Positions 48,113-59,700 of a stretch of DNA of 64,000 nt are shown here, piece after piece (the stretch's first letter is position 1; each line of letters opens with the position of its first letter). The notes beneath the pieces are model-generated. The model did no database searches, was not told the DNA's origin, and was given only the letters and a program-made list of their open reading frames with translations. The translations under genes were made by a program, and so were the position numbers. Source of the stretch: Tritrichomonas musculus (lineage: Eukaryota; Parabasalia; Tritrichomonadida; Tritrichomonadidae); NCBI GenBank assembly GCA_039105265.1, contig JAPFFF010000002.1, positions 3,286,001-3,350,000 on the forward strand. The letters run 5' to 3'.

Positions 48113-50409
48113 ATTCGTGATATTCGTTCGTAAATCCTCATATTTGTTGTTCCATTGATGAAGTGAGTAGTAATTGATAATTCTTGAGTTATTTTTTCGG
48201 TTGATATTATTTCCTTTTTTGCAACATATTTATTTTCACCCTCTAATGTCTCTATCCTACGTATAAGTACATCTAGACCTTCATTAGCTTCATCCACAGT
48301 AGGGTAATTATCAAACTCAGCCTCTAGCTCATTGACCTTCTCAGCTAACAACTTGAAACAAGGCTTGAGTGAATCCCTAAACATATTGCTGATATCCATA
48401 GCACCACTTAATGTCAAGGTTCCAGTATCAGGGTTATCATTCTCATCAGTAAAAGGTAGTTCATCAAGTTGCTTATACTCCTCTTCACACCAGGTAATGA
48501 TAGGTGTTATATCTTTGGTTATGCTTCTTGCTGTAGTACCTGACATGAAGTTAATGCTATTTCTAACCAAATCACTCATACCTTTGGTTGACTTATGCGA
48601 GAATAACCTTTTAAGGAATCCTCCACCTTTTATGGTAGGAAAGCTTATACCATCTGGAAATAGCTGCATACCAATAGAACCTATTGATCCAGCAGTACCT
48701 GCAACTCCAAAAGCTAATGCAGTCCATGAGACTATACGTAAATTATCTACATCATCCTCCAGATGTTGAGTAACTTGTTCAGTCCTTGATACTCTACCTT
48801 TTAAGCTTTCCATAACAGTGTTCATTTCGTTAACATCATAGCTAATAACATCTACATTGTTGGTAACTAAGTTTAAATCACTCCTCATAGTAGTAATATT
48901 ATCAGCAGTAATTATCTTAGAGGAGGTAATATTATAATCAGTATATAAGGTCGTTGCCCCATTAGGATTTGGGGATACTTCATAAAATTGCTGCTTAATG
49001 ATATACTCGAATGGGTTAGTAGTTGAATCCCAATGAACCTCATCTATTGGGTCAACATATTCATCAGCTAAATATATCTTAATATCCCTTGAGTCATTAG
49101 TAGTCGAAGCTGCATATGTATATTCAAGCTTTTCACATGAATCAAGTACACCATGTAAGAACAACCATACCTTGTCTCCTCCATTACCTTCTTTTCCAGT
49201 AGGTCGAACTGAGAACCTATTTGCATTTTTAGAACCTTCAAGGGTAATATCAAGGTAGAGTTCATCAATAGCACTAGTTTCTAATTTATTAGTCGCATTA
49301 TTCATCTTATAGCACCTTATTGCTTCAATATCATATCCATCTTTTGTACCTCCTTGACTTGTTTGATATCCTAGACCATATTTCGAAAAAGGTTCTATCT
49401 CCCCTGTCTTTAATTTTACAAAACAGTCTATTTTACACTTACCTCCATGAATCATGTAATGTAGTATGTTATCAGGAGAGTAGTCATTAGGCTTATTAAT
49501 CAGTTTCATGTTCCTCTCACTCCTCTTGACTTGTATGTAGGTACCATCTTCACCATACTCATTCTCCTTATTTAATCCATTAACTAATCTACCATTGATA
49601 TGACCTTGTATGTTATCACCTACCCATTTTGTACCATCCCATGATAAAAACCACTTATTACCAAAACAATACTCATTAAACCTAAACTCTAAGTCATTAG
49701 GTATAGTATATCCAGTATCTATGTTCCATTGAAGTAACCAATATTTCTTGTTATCGATCTCAACCTGACTAGTTGATGTAGGCTTATATAAGTATAGTAC
49801 ATCGCTTTTACGTAAACTTAATGCATTATCAGCTTTTATTATAGAACACTTTATTGCCTTCTCTGTCTGTAAAGAATCAGTTATATATTCATTCATTATG
49901 CTCAACTCCCCATTCAGCCACAAGGTATATGGGTTGAAGTCTAGTTTACTATCAAAAGCTATATTCATATATCCCATAATGGTACTATTATTTATACTGC
50001 ATCCATTACTACTTTTAGTTATCAAAGGAGAATATACTTGACCATCCTTAACATATATGTAGAACTCCTTGACTAAATTACCACTTGTATCATATACTAT
50101 ATTCTTCCTCAATACTATCTTAAATATATTAGTCTGGGTTTTTATTTCGTTGAGCTTATTCATGAAGTCTTCAGGCAAATTAACAAACTTAAGGATATTG
50201 TAAGTTGTTGTTGAAGACTCAAATGATACATACTGTATATTTTTATTTTTAATATCAACTTCTGGTAAACCTTCGATCTCATTAAATAAATGACCTGTCT
50301 GTACATAGTTATCTAAGTCACCCAAGGTTAATAACTGGCTACCTTTTCGAGTAGCATCCCCTATCTTAAACTGTATATCTCCTTTAAATCTTGTAGTAGT
50401 ATCACTCAT
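48109..50409 (-). CDS. Polinton large structural-type protein 2
   Basis: 766 residues from the Met of MSDTTTRFKGDIQF; a longer frame to 50,496 would overlap the upstream gene, so this start, 19 bp past that gene's stop, is preferred. A core (~200-255: LYLYKP, WNIDTGYTIP, FRFNEYCFGNKWFLSWDG) and a second block (~480-545: NPFEYIIKQQFYEV, TDYNITSSKI, MRSDLN) recur in the 1844-residue protein, so the two are paralogues. A Gly/Ala-rich segment (~585-620) may be hydrophobic. A virion fibre or scaffold part is a guess; no known family seen. Confidence 0.75.
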   Translation of the reverse strand: MSDTTTRFKGDIQFKIGDATRKGSQLLTLGDLDNYVQTGHLFNEIEGLPEVDIKNKNIQYVSFESSTTTYNILKFVNLPEDFMNKLNEIKTQTNIFKIVLRKNIVYDTSGNLVKEFYIYVKDGQVYSPLITKSSNGCSINNSTIMGYMNIAFDSKLDFNPYTLWLNGELSIMNEYITDSLQTEKAIKCSIIKADNALSLRKSDVLYLYKPTSTSQVEIDNKKYWLLQWNIDTGYTIPNDLEFRFNEYCFGNKWFLSWDGTKWVGDNIQGHINGRLVNGLNKENEYGEDGTYIQVKRSERNMKLINKPNDYSPDNILHYMIHGGKCKIDCFVKLKTGEIEPFSKYGLGYQTSQGGTKDGYDIEAIRCYKMNNATNKLETSAIDELYLDITLEGSKNANRFSVRPTGKEGNGGDKVWLFLHGVLDSCEKLEYTYAASTTNDSRDIKIYLADEYVDPIDEVHWDSTTNPFEYIIKQQFYEVSPNPNGATTLYTDYNITSSKIITADNITTMRSDLNLVTNNVDVISYDVNEMNTVMESLKGRVSRTEQVTQHLEDDVDNLRIVSWTALAFGVAGTAGSIGSIGMQLFPDGISFPTIKGGGFLKRLFSHKSTKGMSDLVRNSINFMSGTTARSITKDITPIITWCEEEYKQLDELPFTDENDNPDTGTLTLSGAMDISNMFRDSLKPCFKLLAEKVNELEAEFDNYPTVDEANEGLDVLIRRIETLEGENKYVAKKEIISTEKITQELSITTHFINGTTNMRIYERISRI

Positions 50410-50428
50410 TTTAGTTAAATAAAACTTC

Positions 50429-53400
50429 TCATTCGATGTTAGCACATTTAGCTTCAAGTGCTGCAAGTCTTGCCTCAAGAGTATCAATATATGCATCCTT
50501 CTGGTCTATCATTTCCTTCACTTCTACTTTAGTAATATAAGCAGTCATATCTATATCTTCTAATGGATGTTTTGTACTTGACTTATTTTCAAGCTCTTTG
50601 ATTTTCTCGCACATGAATGCTATTGTACCCTTTAAAGTATCGCGATATGTCTTTGCAATATTAATACATGTATCAAATGAAACCATCATCTTATCAGCAT
50701 CCTTCATTGTTATTTCAAGTTCAGGTTCATCATCTGTTTCTTCATGATATGCCCATGCAAGAATCTTTTCTAATACATCTTCCTCTGCTAATGTCTCTGG
50801 GTTATCATTACGACGGAACCAACTTGGAATATTAAATAATCCTATTCTATTTGCTACATATGCTTCTGCTGCTACTCCTGCTATAGCTGCTGCATCACCA
50901 GGATGATGTCTAACAAACTGCCATTGACCATGTAAGAACCTTCTAGCAACATAACCTACTGCTCCCATAATAACCTGGGTAGTTGCACTTATAACACCAT
51001 CTTGTTGGTACATTTCTATCACTCCATTCACAATATTAATTACATGTAGTCTTCTTCTATCTATTGTAGCAACTACATTTCCATTATATAGTACTTGTGT
51101 TATTTCTTCACCAGTTGTTTCATCTAATGTGTCATTAAAAGCTAAAAGATTACCATGAGAATAAATATTATCCATTAGTTCTCCTCTTTGTTCATCACTC
51201 ATTTGTTCTATCATTCTTGCTGTTATTGCTGGTGTTGTTCCTGGTACTGTCCAAGTATCTGTTGTGGCAACAAGGTCATAATGCTGATATCTAACTCCAT
51301 TTGCATTGACTTCTATCTGTGAATTTATTCCAACAAATCGTACTTGACCTCCACTAATATTTGCTGTAGTTGGTGCTGAATAATCAATAGTAGCAACAAT
51401 TGGATCAATAGTCTCTCCTCTATGATCAATAATATTTATCCATGCTTCCATTGTTTGGTCATTCAAGTAAGGTTCTAATCCAATATCTCCATTTTGTACA
51501 AATGGTAAATTTAATCTGTCTTGCATAGATAATTGTTCAATATCTCTCGCTGTGTATGTTGTTCCTTCCCATTCTATTGACCAATTATTATCAGTAGCTC
51601 TATGTATTCTATCTGTCATCTCAATATCAGCTGGTCTTATTAGAGTCCTTCGTTGAAATACATTATTATGGATAATGAGTTGGTCATTATAAAACAAATC
51701 ATACACATTAAACCACTCTCTTCCATGATATTGGATACGTAAGATATCAGGATGACTAGCAACTAATGCATTTCGTTCTGCTCTTGTCATATCTGCAATA
51801 TCTTCTAAGGTATACTGGATTCCAGATATATTGATAACAGGAACTTGATTCCTAAGTGCAATCGTAGTTGAAGCTGTATTTGTCATTGTAGTCTGTGGTA
51901 CAGTTATATCTGTTCGAATCTCATCTGTTTCATCTGTAACAACCTGTGGCTGTACTTCTCTATGAGTTCTCTCTAATGATTGCTCAGTGGTTGTGATAGT
52001 ATTTGTTGCATTATCAGTATCATTATCAGTTATTGTAATCGAGGATGAATTAATATTTAATGTTTCAGTTCCATTTGTATCTGGTCTATTCCTAAAGAAG
52101 TGTAAGACATTCGAACCAAGTGTAGCAATAGCATTTCCTAACTGAGTCAGTGCATGTGTTGTCGAAAGGACAACCTGTGTAGCTGAGAATGTTGAAATAG
52201 CTCCAGCAACAGGATTTTGAACAGTTGTTGTTATTGGTAAAAATCTTTCCATAGTCATCTTATCAGCCTTCAAATCAACATTCACCAAAAACTTACCTTG
52301 AAAGCCACTACCTCCATCACCTGGATAACCACCACCACCACCACCACCTCCTCCACCATTTCCTCCTGGACCTGCTGGGAAAGGTCTTGTTTGATATGTA
52401 TTAATAGTTACAGAGTTATTGGACATATTTAATGTTGAAAGGGCACTTGCAATACAAACTGTTGATGCTAAAATATTTAATATACTATTCGCAACTGCTA
52501 CACCTTGTTTAATACTATCAGTATATTCATTATACATGGCTTGAATTCTCATTTGTTCAACTAGATTATCAACTGTCTGTTTCAATAAAGCATAATCATA
52601 GGCTAATATATCTGTGATTCCACCAACAACATTTAAATCTCGACGCATAGTCATGATATTATCAGCCCATATAATCTTTGATGAATAAATATTATAATCT
52701 GTCGATATGGTAGTGCATTTTCTTGGGTCTGGCTCTACTTCATAAAATTGTTGTTGAATAATTATATCGAATGGATTAACTTTCACATCAAAATCAAATA
52801 ATTCTTTCTCTATATATATTCGAATGTTCTTATGATTAAATCCTTCAATGATTTTAATGGAATGCCTTTTTTCTCGATGATAATTAAATGATTCGAGACA
52901 AGGATTTGACCCATAGGTATGCATAACACCTGAATTAATACAATGAGTAGGATGACAATCCCATTTTAATTCAGTTATATTTCCATTAATATTTAGGTCA
53001 GCATAAACATATAATCCATCATCTGCATTTAATCCACTTGGCGCATCAACATACATTCTAGCTTGTTCATATTTATATCCATCTTGAGTTAAAGTACCTG
53101 AACCACTTGAATCAAAAGTTGCAGTTATTCCTTCACTTAGTATGGTTCCATCTTTCTTAACAACCCTCCAATTGGTAAGATAATCTTTCAAGATATGAGC
53201 ATAATTATCATCATCAGTTAAATCTTCCTTTATTGTTCCTTTTATCCATCTACCAATTCTTTCGTTATGTTTGATTGTTAAAGCAGGCGCACCGTCATTT
53301 GTGTTCATGTATGATATCTTTTCTGTACACATGTTTTGACAATTATTTCCTGTCCAATTTTTACCATCCCATGTTAATTCCCAGTTATGACCAAATAGAT

Positions 53401-55963
53401 AGTCTTTGAATCTAAATACTAAATTTAGTGGTATGTCATAATCTTTATCTATATCCCATCTCATACAATAATAATTGGATTCTTCATACGTCTTAGATGG
53501 TCTATATAAATATAACTGGTCTGATTCCTTCAAGGTAAAATACTTGGAGTCAGTTGTTGTTGTACCTCCACTTGGAATAGAATCACATATTATTTTCCCA
53601 TTTACTTTTAAGTCACCCTTTATAATATATTTACCAAGTACTGGATTCTTCTCATCTATCTCATTAGGATTATTAATAACAGGGATACCCATACAGTCTA
53701 AAATTTTATCCCAAGCTTCAGTACTTGTAATTTGGTCTGGTATTGCTATTGCTCCGCTATTGCTTTTATCTTCTAATGATAATGATAATGGGCTTATCTC
53801 ATTACATTGATAAACATAACTATTATAATCATCATTCCATACTAATTCGCCGATTCCTTGTAAAAAATGTTCTTGATAATGCCTTACTGCAATATCTCCA
53901 ATATCTCGATTTGTCCTCCAATCTCTGTCATTAAGCATTTCACTAACATTGTTTCTTATAGCTACCCATTCCCTATGGTCTATGTCCCAAACAAAATTGG
54001 CAGGTGCTTGTAAGCTAACATCTCGCCTCCAATCATTATTATCATTTGGATGTGATCTTGGCATATTAGCTATTGTCATTGAATTAACCCAACGACCTGA
54101 CTCAAGAGACCAAACATAAGTTGGTCTTAACACTGCATTCCTATTTTGTTCAGGAACAATATTAATAACAGGTCCCGGTTGTTCTGGTACAACAATACTT
54201 TCTTCTGGTGGATAATATTCCCATTGTCCTCTATCAGGATTATAAATCATTTCTCCTTCCCAATGAATATTATGTTGTACTATTGTTTGTGCTATTTCAT
54301 TTCCCTTTGGGTTAATTCTCCATCCAGCTGGTACATCTTCTTCATGTGGCGCTATTGCTATCCATTCCCTATGTCCAACATCCCAGACAAAATTCCAAGG
54401 AGCTCCAAATGCAGAATTAGTCCTCCATCCAAATTGATTTGGTATATTATAAACTGCAAAACTCGTCCACATGCGAAATACTGTACACCAAACATATGAA
54501 TCATTAAATAAGGATTCTCGTTGACGTGTTGGTTGTTCTGTTTGTATTCCTATTGACTGGTATTGTCTATTCATCTCATCTAAACCATTATCATATATCT
54601 CATAATCAAACATCTCTTGTGTAAATGACTCTACTTCATTTTGGAACCTGAGAGATGCAACATTATTTCCTAGGTTCGCAATATTATGTAATAAATAACC
54701 TGATAATTGATTTACAGCTTGTAGACCTACATTCATATATTGAATTAGGTTTGAATCATTATCACCGCCTTCATTATCACCACCTTCATTACCTCCTTGA
54801 TTATCATCCTCTTCTTCACCATTACCTTCATTACCTCCTTGGTTACCTCCTTGATTATCGTGTTTGCAATTACAAGACTTGATTGTTACAACATAATCAA
54901 ATAAAGCATTATGTGAATTCACTATATCTTTAATAATCTCGAATACTAAATTTAAACATTGTCCTAACGTTATATTTAAAAAGTCTTGTCCACCAGGTGG
55001 TACAACATCCACTTTCATTCCATTAGCATTTCGATGTGTATAATAGTATGTAATACCTGAATGTAAAATTACATTATACAAATAAAGACCTAACATAGCT
55101 TTTGCATATTGGTCTTTATTTATATTATTATCTTTTAGATTTTGGGTATATGTCTCAAAAAACTCACGAGGACTTTTAACTTCAACTATTTGGTCTGCAA
55201 CAACTTGATCAGTACTTCCTTTATATTTATATCCTATTGTTTTTAGTCTATTATCTTGAAGATTATAATGATATTGAATAGTTCCACTAATGAATTTTTT
55301 CCAATTTTCTTCATTAAAAGCTTCATATAAGATTTTCTTTGTTGGATTTGTTGTCTTTTCATTCTTCATAATGTTCATCAATAAATCCCCTAAATTCGAG
55401 TATCCTACCTCTGCAAGATAAGGGTCTGGAGTAGGAGTTGGTATAGACTTTGGATATTGAAGATAATGAACAACTTTGCTTTGCCCTGTTTGTTCATCAA
55501 AAGCAATTTGTTCATATCCATCTGCTGCACACATCAATTCGGTATACATCTCATGAATAGCCTCACATGTTTTCGATTCTTCTTCAATAAATTCATTAAA
55601 TGTATTAACACAAAGTTCATCTTTTATCAACTCCTTATGTGACTCTGCTTTTTCAGGTAGTGAGTCTTCTAATAAGGGTGTCTGTTCAGGTCCTTTAAAT
55701 ACGTATTTTAAATAATTGGCAAATTTATTTGTAATAGGTACATTGCCGAAACCATCAAGCTTTCCTCCATTTTCGATATGATTACCAACTACTCTTTCAT
55801 CTACTTCAGCCTTATTATATAAGCAACTAAATTTTGGGTAATCATCTGGGTCCTCATTTCTTATAATATCAATATTACCTTCATCATTAACACTTATCTC
55901 TATATTTTTGTCTTTGAGCTTTTCAGCCTCACTTGATTGCAAAGAATAAAGTTTAATTGACAT
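50429..55963 (-). CDS. Polinton giant structural-type protein 1
   Basis: 1844 residues, unusually large for a Polinton. Parts: helical N-terminal region (~1-370), acidic Gly/Asn repeats (GGNEGGDNEGG, ~385-415), two copies of a Trp-rich module (~490 and ~615; YVW...RW, P-x-NFVWD-x-x-HREWIAI), the core shared with the 766-residue protein (~815-870), a shared second block (~1060-1130), a Gly run (GGGGGGGGGGYPG, ~1205), a Thr/Asn-rich stretch, and a C-terminal coiled coil (DTLEARLAALEAK). Probably a structural or attachment protein of the element (inference). Its start lies 3 bp from that of the divergent 249-residue gene. Confidence 0.75.
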   Translation of the reverse strand: MSIKLYSLQSSEAEKLKDKNIEISVNDEGNIDIIRNEDPDDYPKFSCLYNKAEVDERVVGNHIENGGKLDGFGNVPITNKFANYLKYVFKGPEQTPLLEDSLPEKAESHKELIKDELCVNTFNEFIEEESKTCEAIHEMYTELMCAADGYEQIAFDEQTGQSKVVHYLQYPKSIPTPTPDPYLAEVGYSNLGDLLMNIMKNEKTTNPTKKILYEAFNEENWKKFISGTIQYHYNLQDNRLKTIGYKYKGSTDQVVADQIVEVKSPREFFETYTQNLKDNNINKDQYAKAMLGLYLYNVILHSGITYYYTHRNANGMKVDVVPPGGQDFLNITLGQCLNLVFEIIKDIVNSHNALFDYVVTIKSCNCKHDNQGGNQGGNEGNGEEEDDNQGGNEGGDNEGGDNDSNLIQYMNVGLQAVNQLSGYLLHNIANLGNNVASLRFQNEVESFTQEMFDYEIYDNGLDEMNRQYQSIGIQTEQPTRQRESLFNDSYVWCTVFRMWTSFAVYNIPNQFGWRTNSAFGAPWNFVWDVGHREWIAIAPHEEDVPAGWRINPKGNEIAQTIVQHNIHWEGEMIYNPDRGQWEYYPPEESIVVPEQPGPVINIVPEQNRNAVLRPTYVWSLESGRWVNSMTIANMPRSHPNDNNDWRRDVSLQAPANFVWDIDHREWVAIRNNVSEMLNDRDWRTNRDIGDIAVRHYQEHFLQGIGELVWNDDYNSYVYQCNEISPLSLSLEDKSNSGAIAIPDQITSTEAWDKILDCMGIPVINNPNEIDEKNPVLGKYIIKGDLKVNGKIICDSIPSGGTTTTDSKYFTLKESDQLYLYRPSKTYEESNYYCMRWDIDKDYDIPLNLVFRFKDYLFGHNWELTWDGKNWTGNNCQNMCTEKISYMNTNDGAPALTIKHNERIGRWIKGTIKEDLTDDDNYAHILKDYLTNWRVVKKDGTILSEGITATFDSSGSGTLTQDGYKYEQARMYVDAPSGLNADDGLYVYADLNINGNITELKWDCHPTHCINSGVMHTYGSNPCLESFNYHREKRHSIKIIEGFNHKNIRIYIEKELFDFDVKVNPFDIIIQQQFYEVEPDPRKCTTISTDYNIYSSKIIWADNIMTMRRDLNVVGGITDILAYDYALLKQTVDNLVEQMRIQAMYNEYTDSIKQGVAVANSILNILASTVCIASALSTLNMSNNSVTINTYQTRPFPAGPGGNGGGGGGGGGGYPGDGGSGFQGKFLVNVDLKADKMTMERFLPITTTVQNPVAGAISTFSATQVVLSTTHALTQLGNAIATLGSNVLHFFRNRPDTNGTETLNINSSSITITDNDTDNATNTITTTEQSLERTHREVQPQVVTDETDEIRTDITVPQTTMTNTASTTIALRNQVPVINISGIQYTLEDIADMTRAERNALVASHPDILRIQYHGREWFNVYDLFYNDQLIIHNNVFQRRTLIRPADIEMTDRIHRATDNNWSIEWEGTTYTARDIEQLSMQDRLNLPFVQNGDIGLEPYLNDQTMEAWINIIDHRGETIDPIVATIDYSAPTTANISGGQVRFVGINSQIEVNANGVRYQHYDLVATTDTWTVPGTTPAITARMIEQMSDEQRGELMDNIYSHGNLLAFNDTLDETTGEEITQVLYNGNVVATIDRRRLHVINIVNGVIEMYQQDGVISATTQVIMGAVGYVARRFLHGQWQFVRHHPGDAAAIAGVAAEAYVANRIGLFNIPSWFRRNDNPETLAEEDVLEKILAWAYHEETDDEPELEITMKDADKMMVSFDTCINIAKTYRDTLKGTIAFMCEKIKELENKSSTKHPLEDIDMTAYITKVEVKEMIDQKDAYIDTLEARLAALEAKCANIE

Positions 55964-55966
55964 TTT

Positions 55967-56716
55967 ATGAATTATAAAATGTTAGTATCAGTGCAGAGTA
56001 CAAATGCTGATGAATATAATAAGGTATCTATCAATTTGGATATACCATGGAAGTGTAAATATATTAAATATTTTGTATCTTCAATTAATACAATAAGTAA
56101 TATTATGTTGAGTACGAAAGATGATTATATAGAGTTTACACATAACAGTATTCCATTCAAGCTTAAATTCGAAGATAGATATAATTATACCATCAAGCAA
56201 ATAGAAGCACTTTTAAATCCGCTTGCGGAGGTATCTTTTAAATATAATGATAATACTCGTACATTTACAATAAAGACACAAACACCGTTAACAATAACCT
56301 CTATTTCCCATAGGGCTGCTTTATTAACTGGTTTATATAATACTTCATTGCCTATTGTGTTACCATCAAATGCAACATATAATATTAAAGACATCCCAAT
56401 ATTAAATCATACTAAGTTGTATCTAGTATCTCTACAAGGTAATGCCATATACTCGAATATAGGTGAACAACAATATACACCTTCAGTCATTGGTAGTATA
56501 AATACATTCACTTTAGATAATAAACCACTTATATATGATTTCGAAACTGAAAGTAAACCATTAAAAATAAAAACATATACAGATTCATTAAAGTTTTTAG
56601 AATTAAGTTTAGTAGATTTTCAATACCAGCCGATATTGTTAAAAAGTCCTTTGTTCATAACTATCAAAATTAAACCATCTAACTCGACTGATGTCAATGA
56701 TGTGTTAACTACGTAA
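55967..56716 (+). CDS. Candidate Polinton minor capsid (penton-like) protein
   Basis: 249 residues, beta-rich throughout. The run FKLKFEDRYNYTIKQIEALLNPL ... FKYNDNTRTFTIKTQTPLTI ... AALLTGLY follows the pattern of Polinton and adintovirus penton proteins (a strand, 'YTI..I...LN', 'Y(N)DNT..F.I', then a 'LLGF'-like turn), which are single jelly rolls. This is pattern matching by eye, so the call is tentative. Only plus-strand gene among the larger ones; its 3' end overlaps the polymerase gene by 8 bp tail to tail. Confidence 0.5.
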   Translation: MNYKMLVSVQSTNADEYNKVSINLDIPWKCKYIKYFVSSINTISNIMLSTKDDYIEFTHNSIPFKLKFEDRYNYTIKQIEALLNPLAEVSFKYNDNTRTFTIKTQTPLTITSISHRAALLTGLYNTSLPIVLPSNATYNIKDIPILNHTKLYLVSLQGNAIYSNIGEQQYTPSVIGSINTFTLDNKPLIYDFETESKPLKIKTYTDSLKFLELSLVDFQYQPILLKSPLFITIKIKPSNSTDVNDVLTT

Positions 56717-59700
56717 ACCTAAGAGTACGTGCAAATTTGGGTAGGTTGGTTTGTTGAAATGTCTTTGACTTCCTGAATGCATTCGAACCATCCAACAAAT
56801 CAAATGTCATGCTTTCTCCTTCATGCATTCTTTCAAAAAGCTCTTCAACTGAGATATCCATCCTTTTGCACTTGTTGAGAATAACTTGTTTTGGAATTCC
56901 TTTGAGTCTAATATGATATCCTTCATTTCCTTGTTCATCAACCAAGATATCGAGGTAGCTCTTTTTACCAAGTGCAATGAGTTTTCTTGAGTGTATTTCT
57001 CCCTGACTACCTTGGAACTCATCAAAGTCATTATGAAACTGACACATATTTTTTCCAATAAGAGGTTGATGATACTTGAACTGGAATAAGTCAGCTATCC
57101 TTGGTACATCTTTTTCAAGTACATGCATACTATCAGTATCTTGATAAAAGATAGGTATACCTGCTTGCTCAGCTGTAGCCATAACCCTGTTCATTAAGTG
57201 CTTACTCCAAGAGAGAACGCTTGCACCAAATTGAGGTAGGTTGAAATGGTCATTAATTGGTTTCAACTTCTTGACATAGCACTTATCAATATTAGCATCT
57301 TCAACAACCTCCTTGATAAAGTTGTAGTTCCTCCATAGGTACTTGTATAGTTGGCTTTTTGGTACTGTCTTGGTTTCAGTCTTTGTTGCTTTCAATATTG
57401 ACTTGCCATATATGGAGTTGAGGAGGAGCTTTATTGTTTGTTCAAGAGGGTTCTTTTGCTTTTTATAACTTGCCCTGAGATTAAAGAGCTTCTCAATGAA
57501 CTCATTGATTTTCTTGTTAAATCCTTCATCAAAGTAATAGCCACGTATTAACTCATATTCAACATCATAAAATTCGAACAAGTCCATGAGACCTACTTTA
57601 TCGATATAATAATGGTCAACAAGGAAATTGCCGAATATTTTACTACCTGCTTCATTCCTTGTAAATACTTGTCCAAATTTATATGGCTCTTTTGATTTAC
57701 ATTCGAGTTTCTTGATGTTGACTTCGATAAAGAATGTATCATATTGCATAAGTTGTTCATGTGTTGTACCTTGTGATATTACTTTAGGTCTTCCTAATGG
57801 TATACCATCCATAACATACATTGCAGATGGATATAAGCTAACTGCATCAAAGTCTTGTATCTTTCCTTCGATGTATTGCTTTTCATTACCTGCTGTCATT
57901 GTTCTTCCACCAGAGACACATCGTTGTATGAAGTCTTGACACTTACCTGATAGTTCATAACATCCATCAAAGCAACCATATTTCTTGGCAAAGCAGTATC
58001 CAATAGCACTTATAGATATAAAATCATGAACACCATACATATCTGTCTTTGTCTCTTTAAAGACTGCTTTCAGGTCTTCATTAAATTTTTCCATTCCCTT
58101 CATCAAAACAATACAGTCCTTGAAACAATAGAAGATGGCATATTTAATGATGTCGATTTTGCCATCATTATAGCAATTTGCGATTTTTGCATTTTCGATA
58201 ATCTGCTTGCAGTTTGCATCAAGTTGTGCTTTCGATAACTTATCTGCATTTTCATCGATGTATTGCTGTTGGAACTCAGTAGCATCAACAATTCTTCTTT
58301 GAATGTTCTCTTGTGTATATAGCTTATATGCCATGACTTCCTTGTGAACATTGAGGTTGAACATTGTAGCAAATTTACTTAATGCTTGAGGTATTATACT
58401 ATATGAGTTCCTGAATGTTAATCGCTTTTTGACTTTCCTTGTACCTTCTTCGAATAATGTCATGATGATTTGCAACACAGTTCCACTTCGTTCTGTTATC
58501 TGTGTATCCCATCCAGGTGTGTTAATGAAAAAACATGCATCATACTTGAGGTTATGAAAATATGTTAATGAGCCACTCCATAAATAATTCAAGAGCTTCT
58601 GTCCACAATCTTCACCTTGAATAGATATTTTATGTATGTTGGCTCCATCTCGAAAGATCGTACAATTGAGATATGGTATATGTGGACTGACTGTCGAGTT
58701 TGTTTCGAAGTCACTATAATAAATCCTTGACCATGTATTTTGTTTCTTTTTATTATTCTCAATGAGTCTTGTACTATGTTCTGCATTATATTCGAGACTT
58801 ACATAGTCATTAACATGTTCATATTCAGTTGTGTTGATAATATCCATTTCGCATGCTTTGATTTCTTCAAATAGATGTAACTCAAACATCTTTTGGAAAA
58901 AGGTTATTGGTTTGATTCCTTCATGTTTATAGTCTTTGACAGTCTTTCCATTTTTCTCCAATCTTGCTATCATACATCTTTTGTCAAAAGGCATATATGC
59001 AAATGTTCTATCAAGTTCTTCATAGTGTTGAAGGTAGAATAATGTACAAGGTATTTTCCTGTTGAGCATATAATGGTCTTTGAACAATATCAGGTTAACT
59101 TCTCTTTTAAAATCGACAGACCATTTTTTCTTTCTGGTGTTGATTCTTGTTTCATACTTGTATTTATCAGGTTGTTCAACAATTCTAATGATACTAAAAT
59201 TGCACTTGAACTTTTTAGCTACTTCTTCTATCTTGTTATTAGGTATGGCTCTTGTTTGAACAAAAAATCGTAAGTCATCTATTTCATCATCAGTGAACAC
59301 ACCTGATTGTATACAAGCATATACAAAACAATTATCTCTGTAGTTCTCTTTCCTTACCTCATGAAAGATTTGGTATGTAGATAAGTCTATAGGTGATAGA
59401 TTGATGTATGGGAAAAAACTACCTTCTGGTGTATTTCGATAGTCTTCATCAATTTCGACTTCATCATCATAGATTTCATGAGTATCCATATCTTGCATCT
59501 TGGTTCTAAAATGAACACCATCATTTGTTTTGTTCATGTCAATAAATTGTACCTCATATCGAACTGGAATGAACATGTTTGAGATATATGGATTAGTGTC
59601 TGATTGGTCTTCACTTAAATCAAGTTCTCCTGTTATATGTCCTAATGTACTTTCGATGTTGTGCTTATCACTGAGTGTGAAGTACTTATAAGTTCCATCA

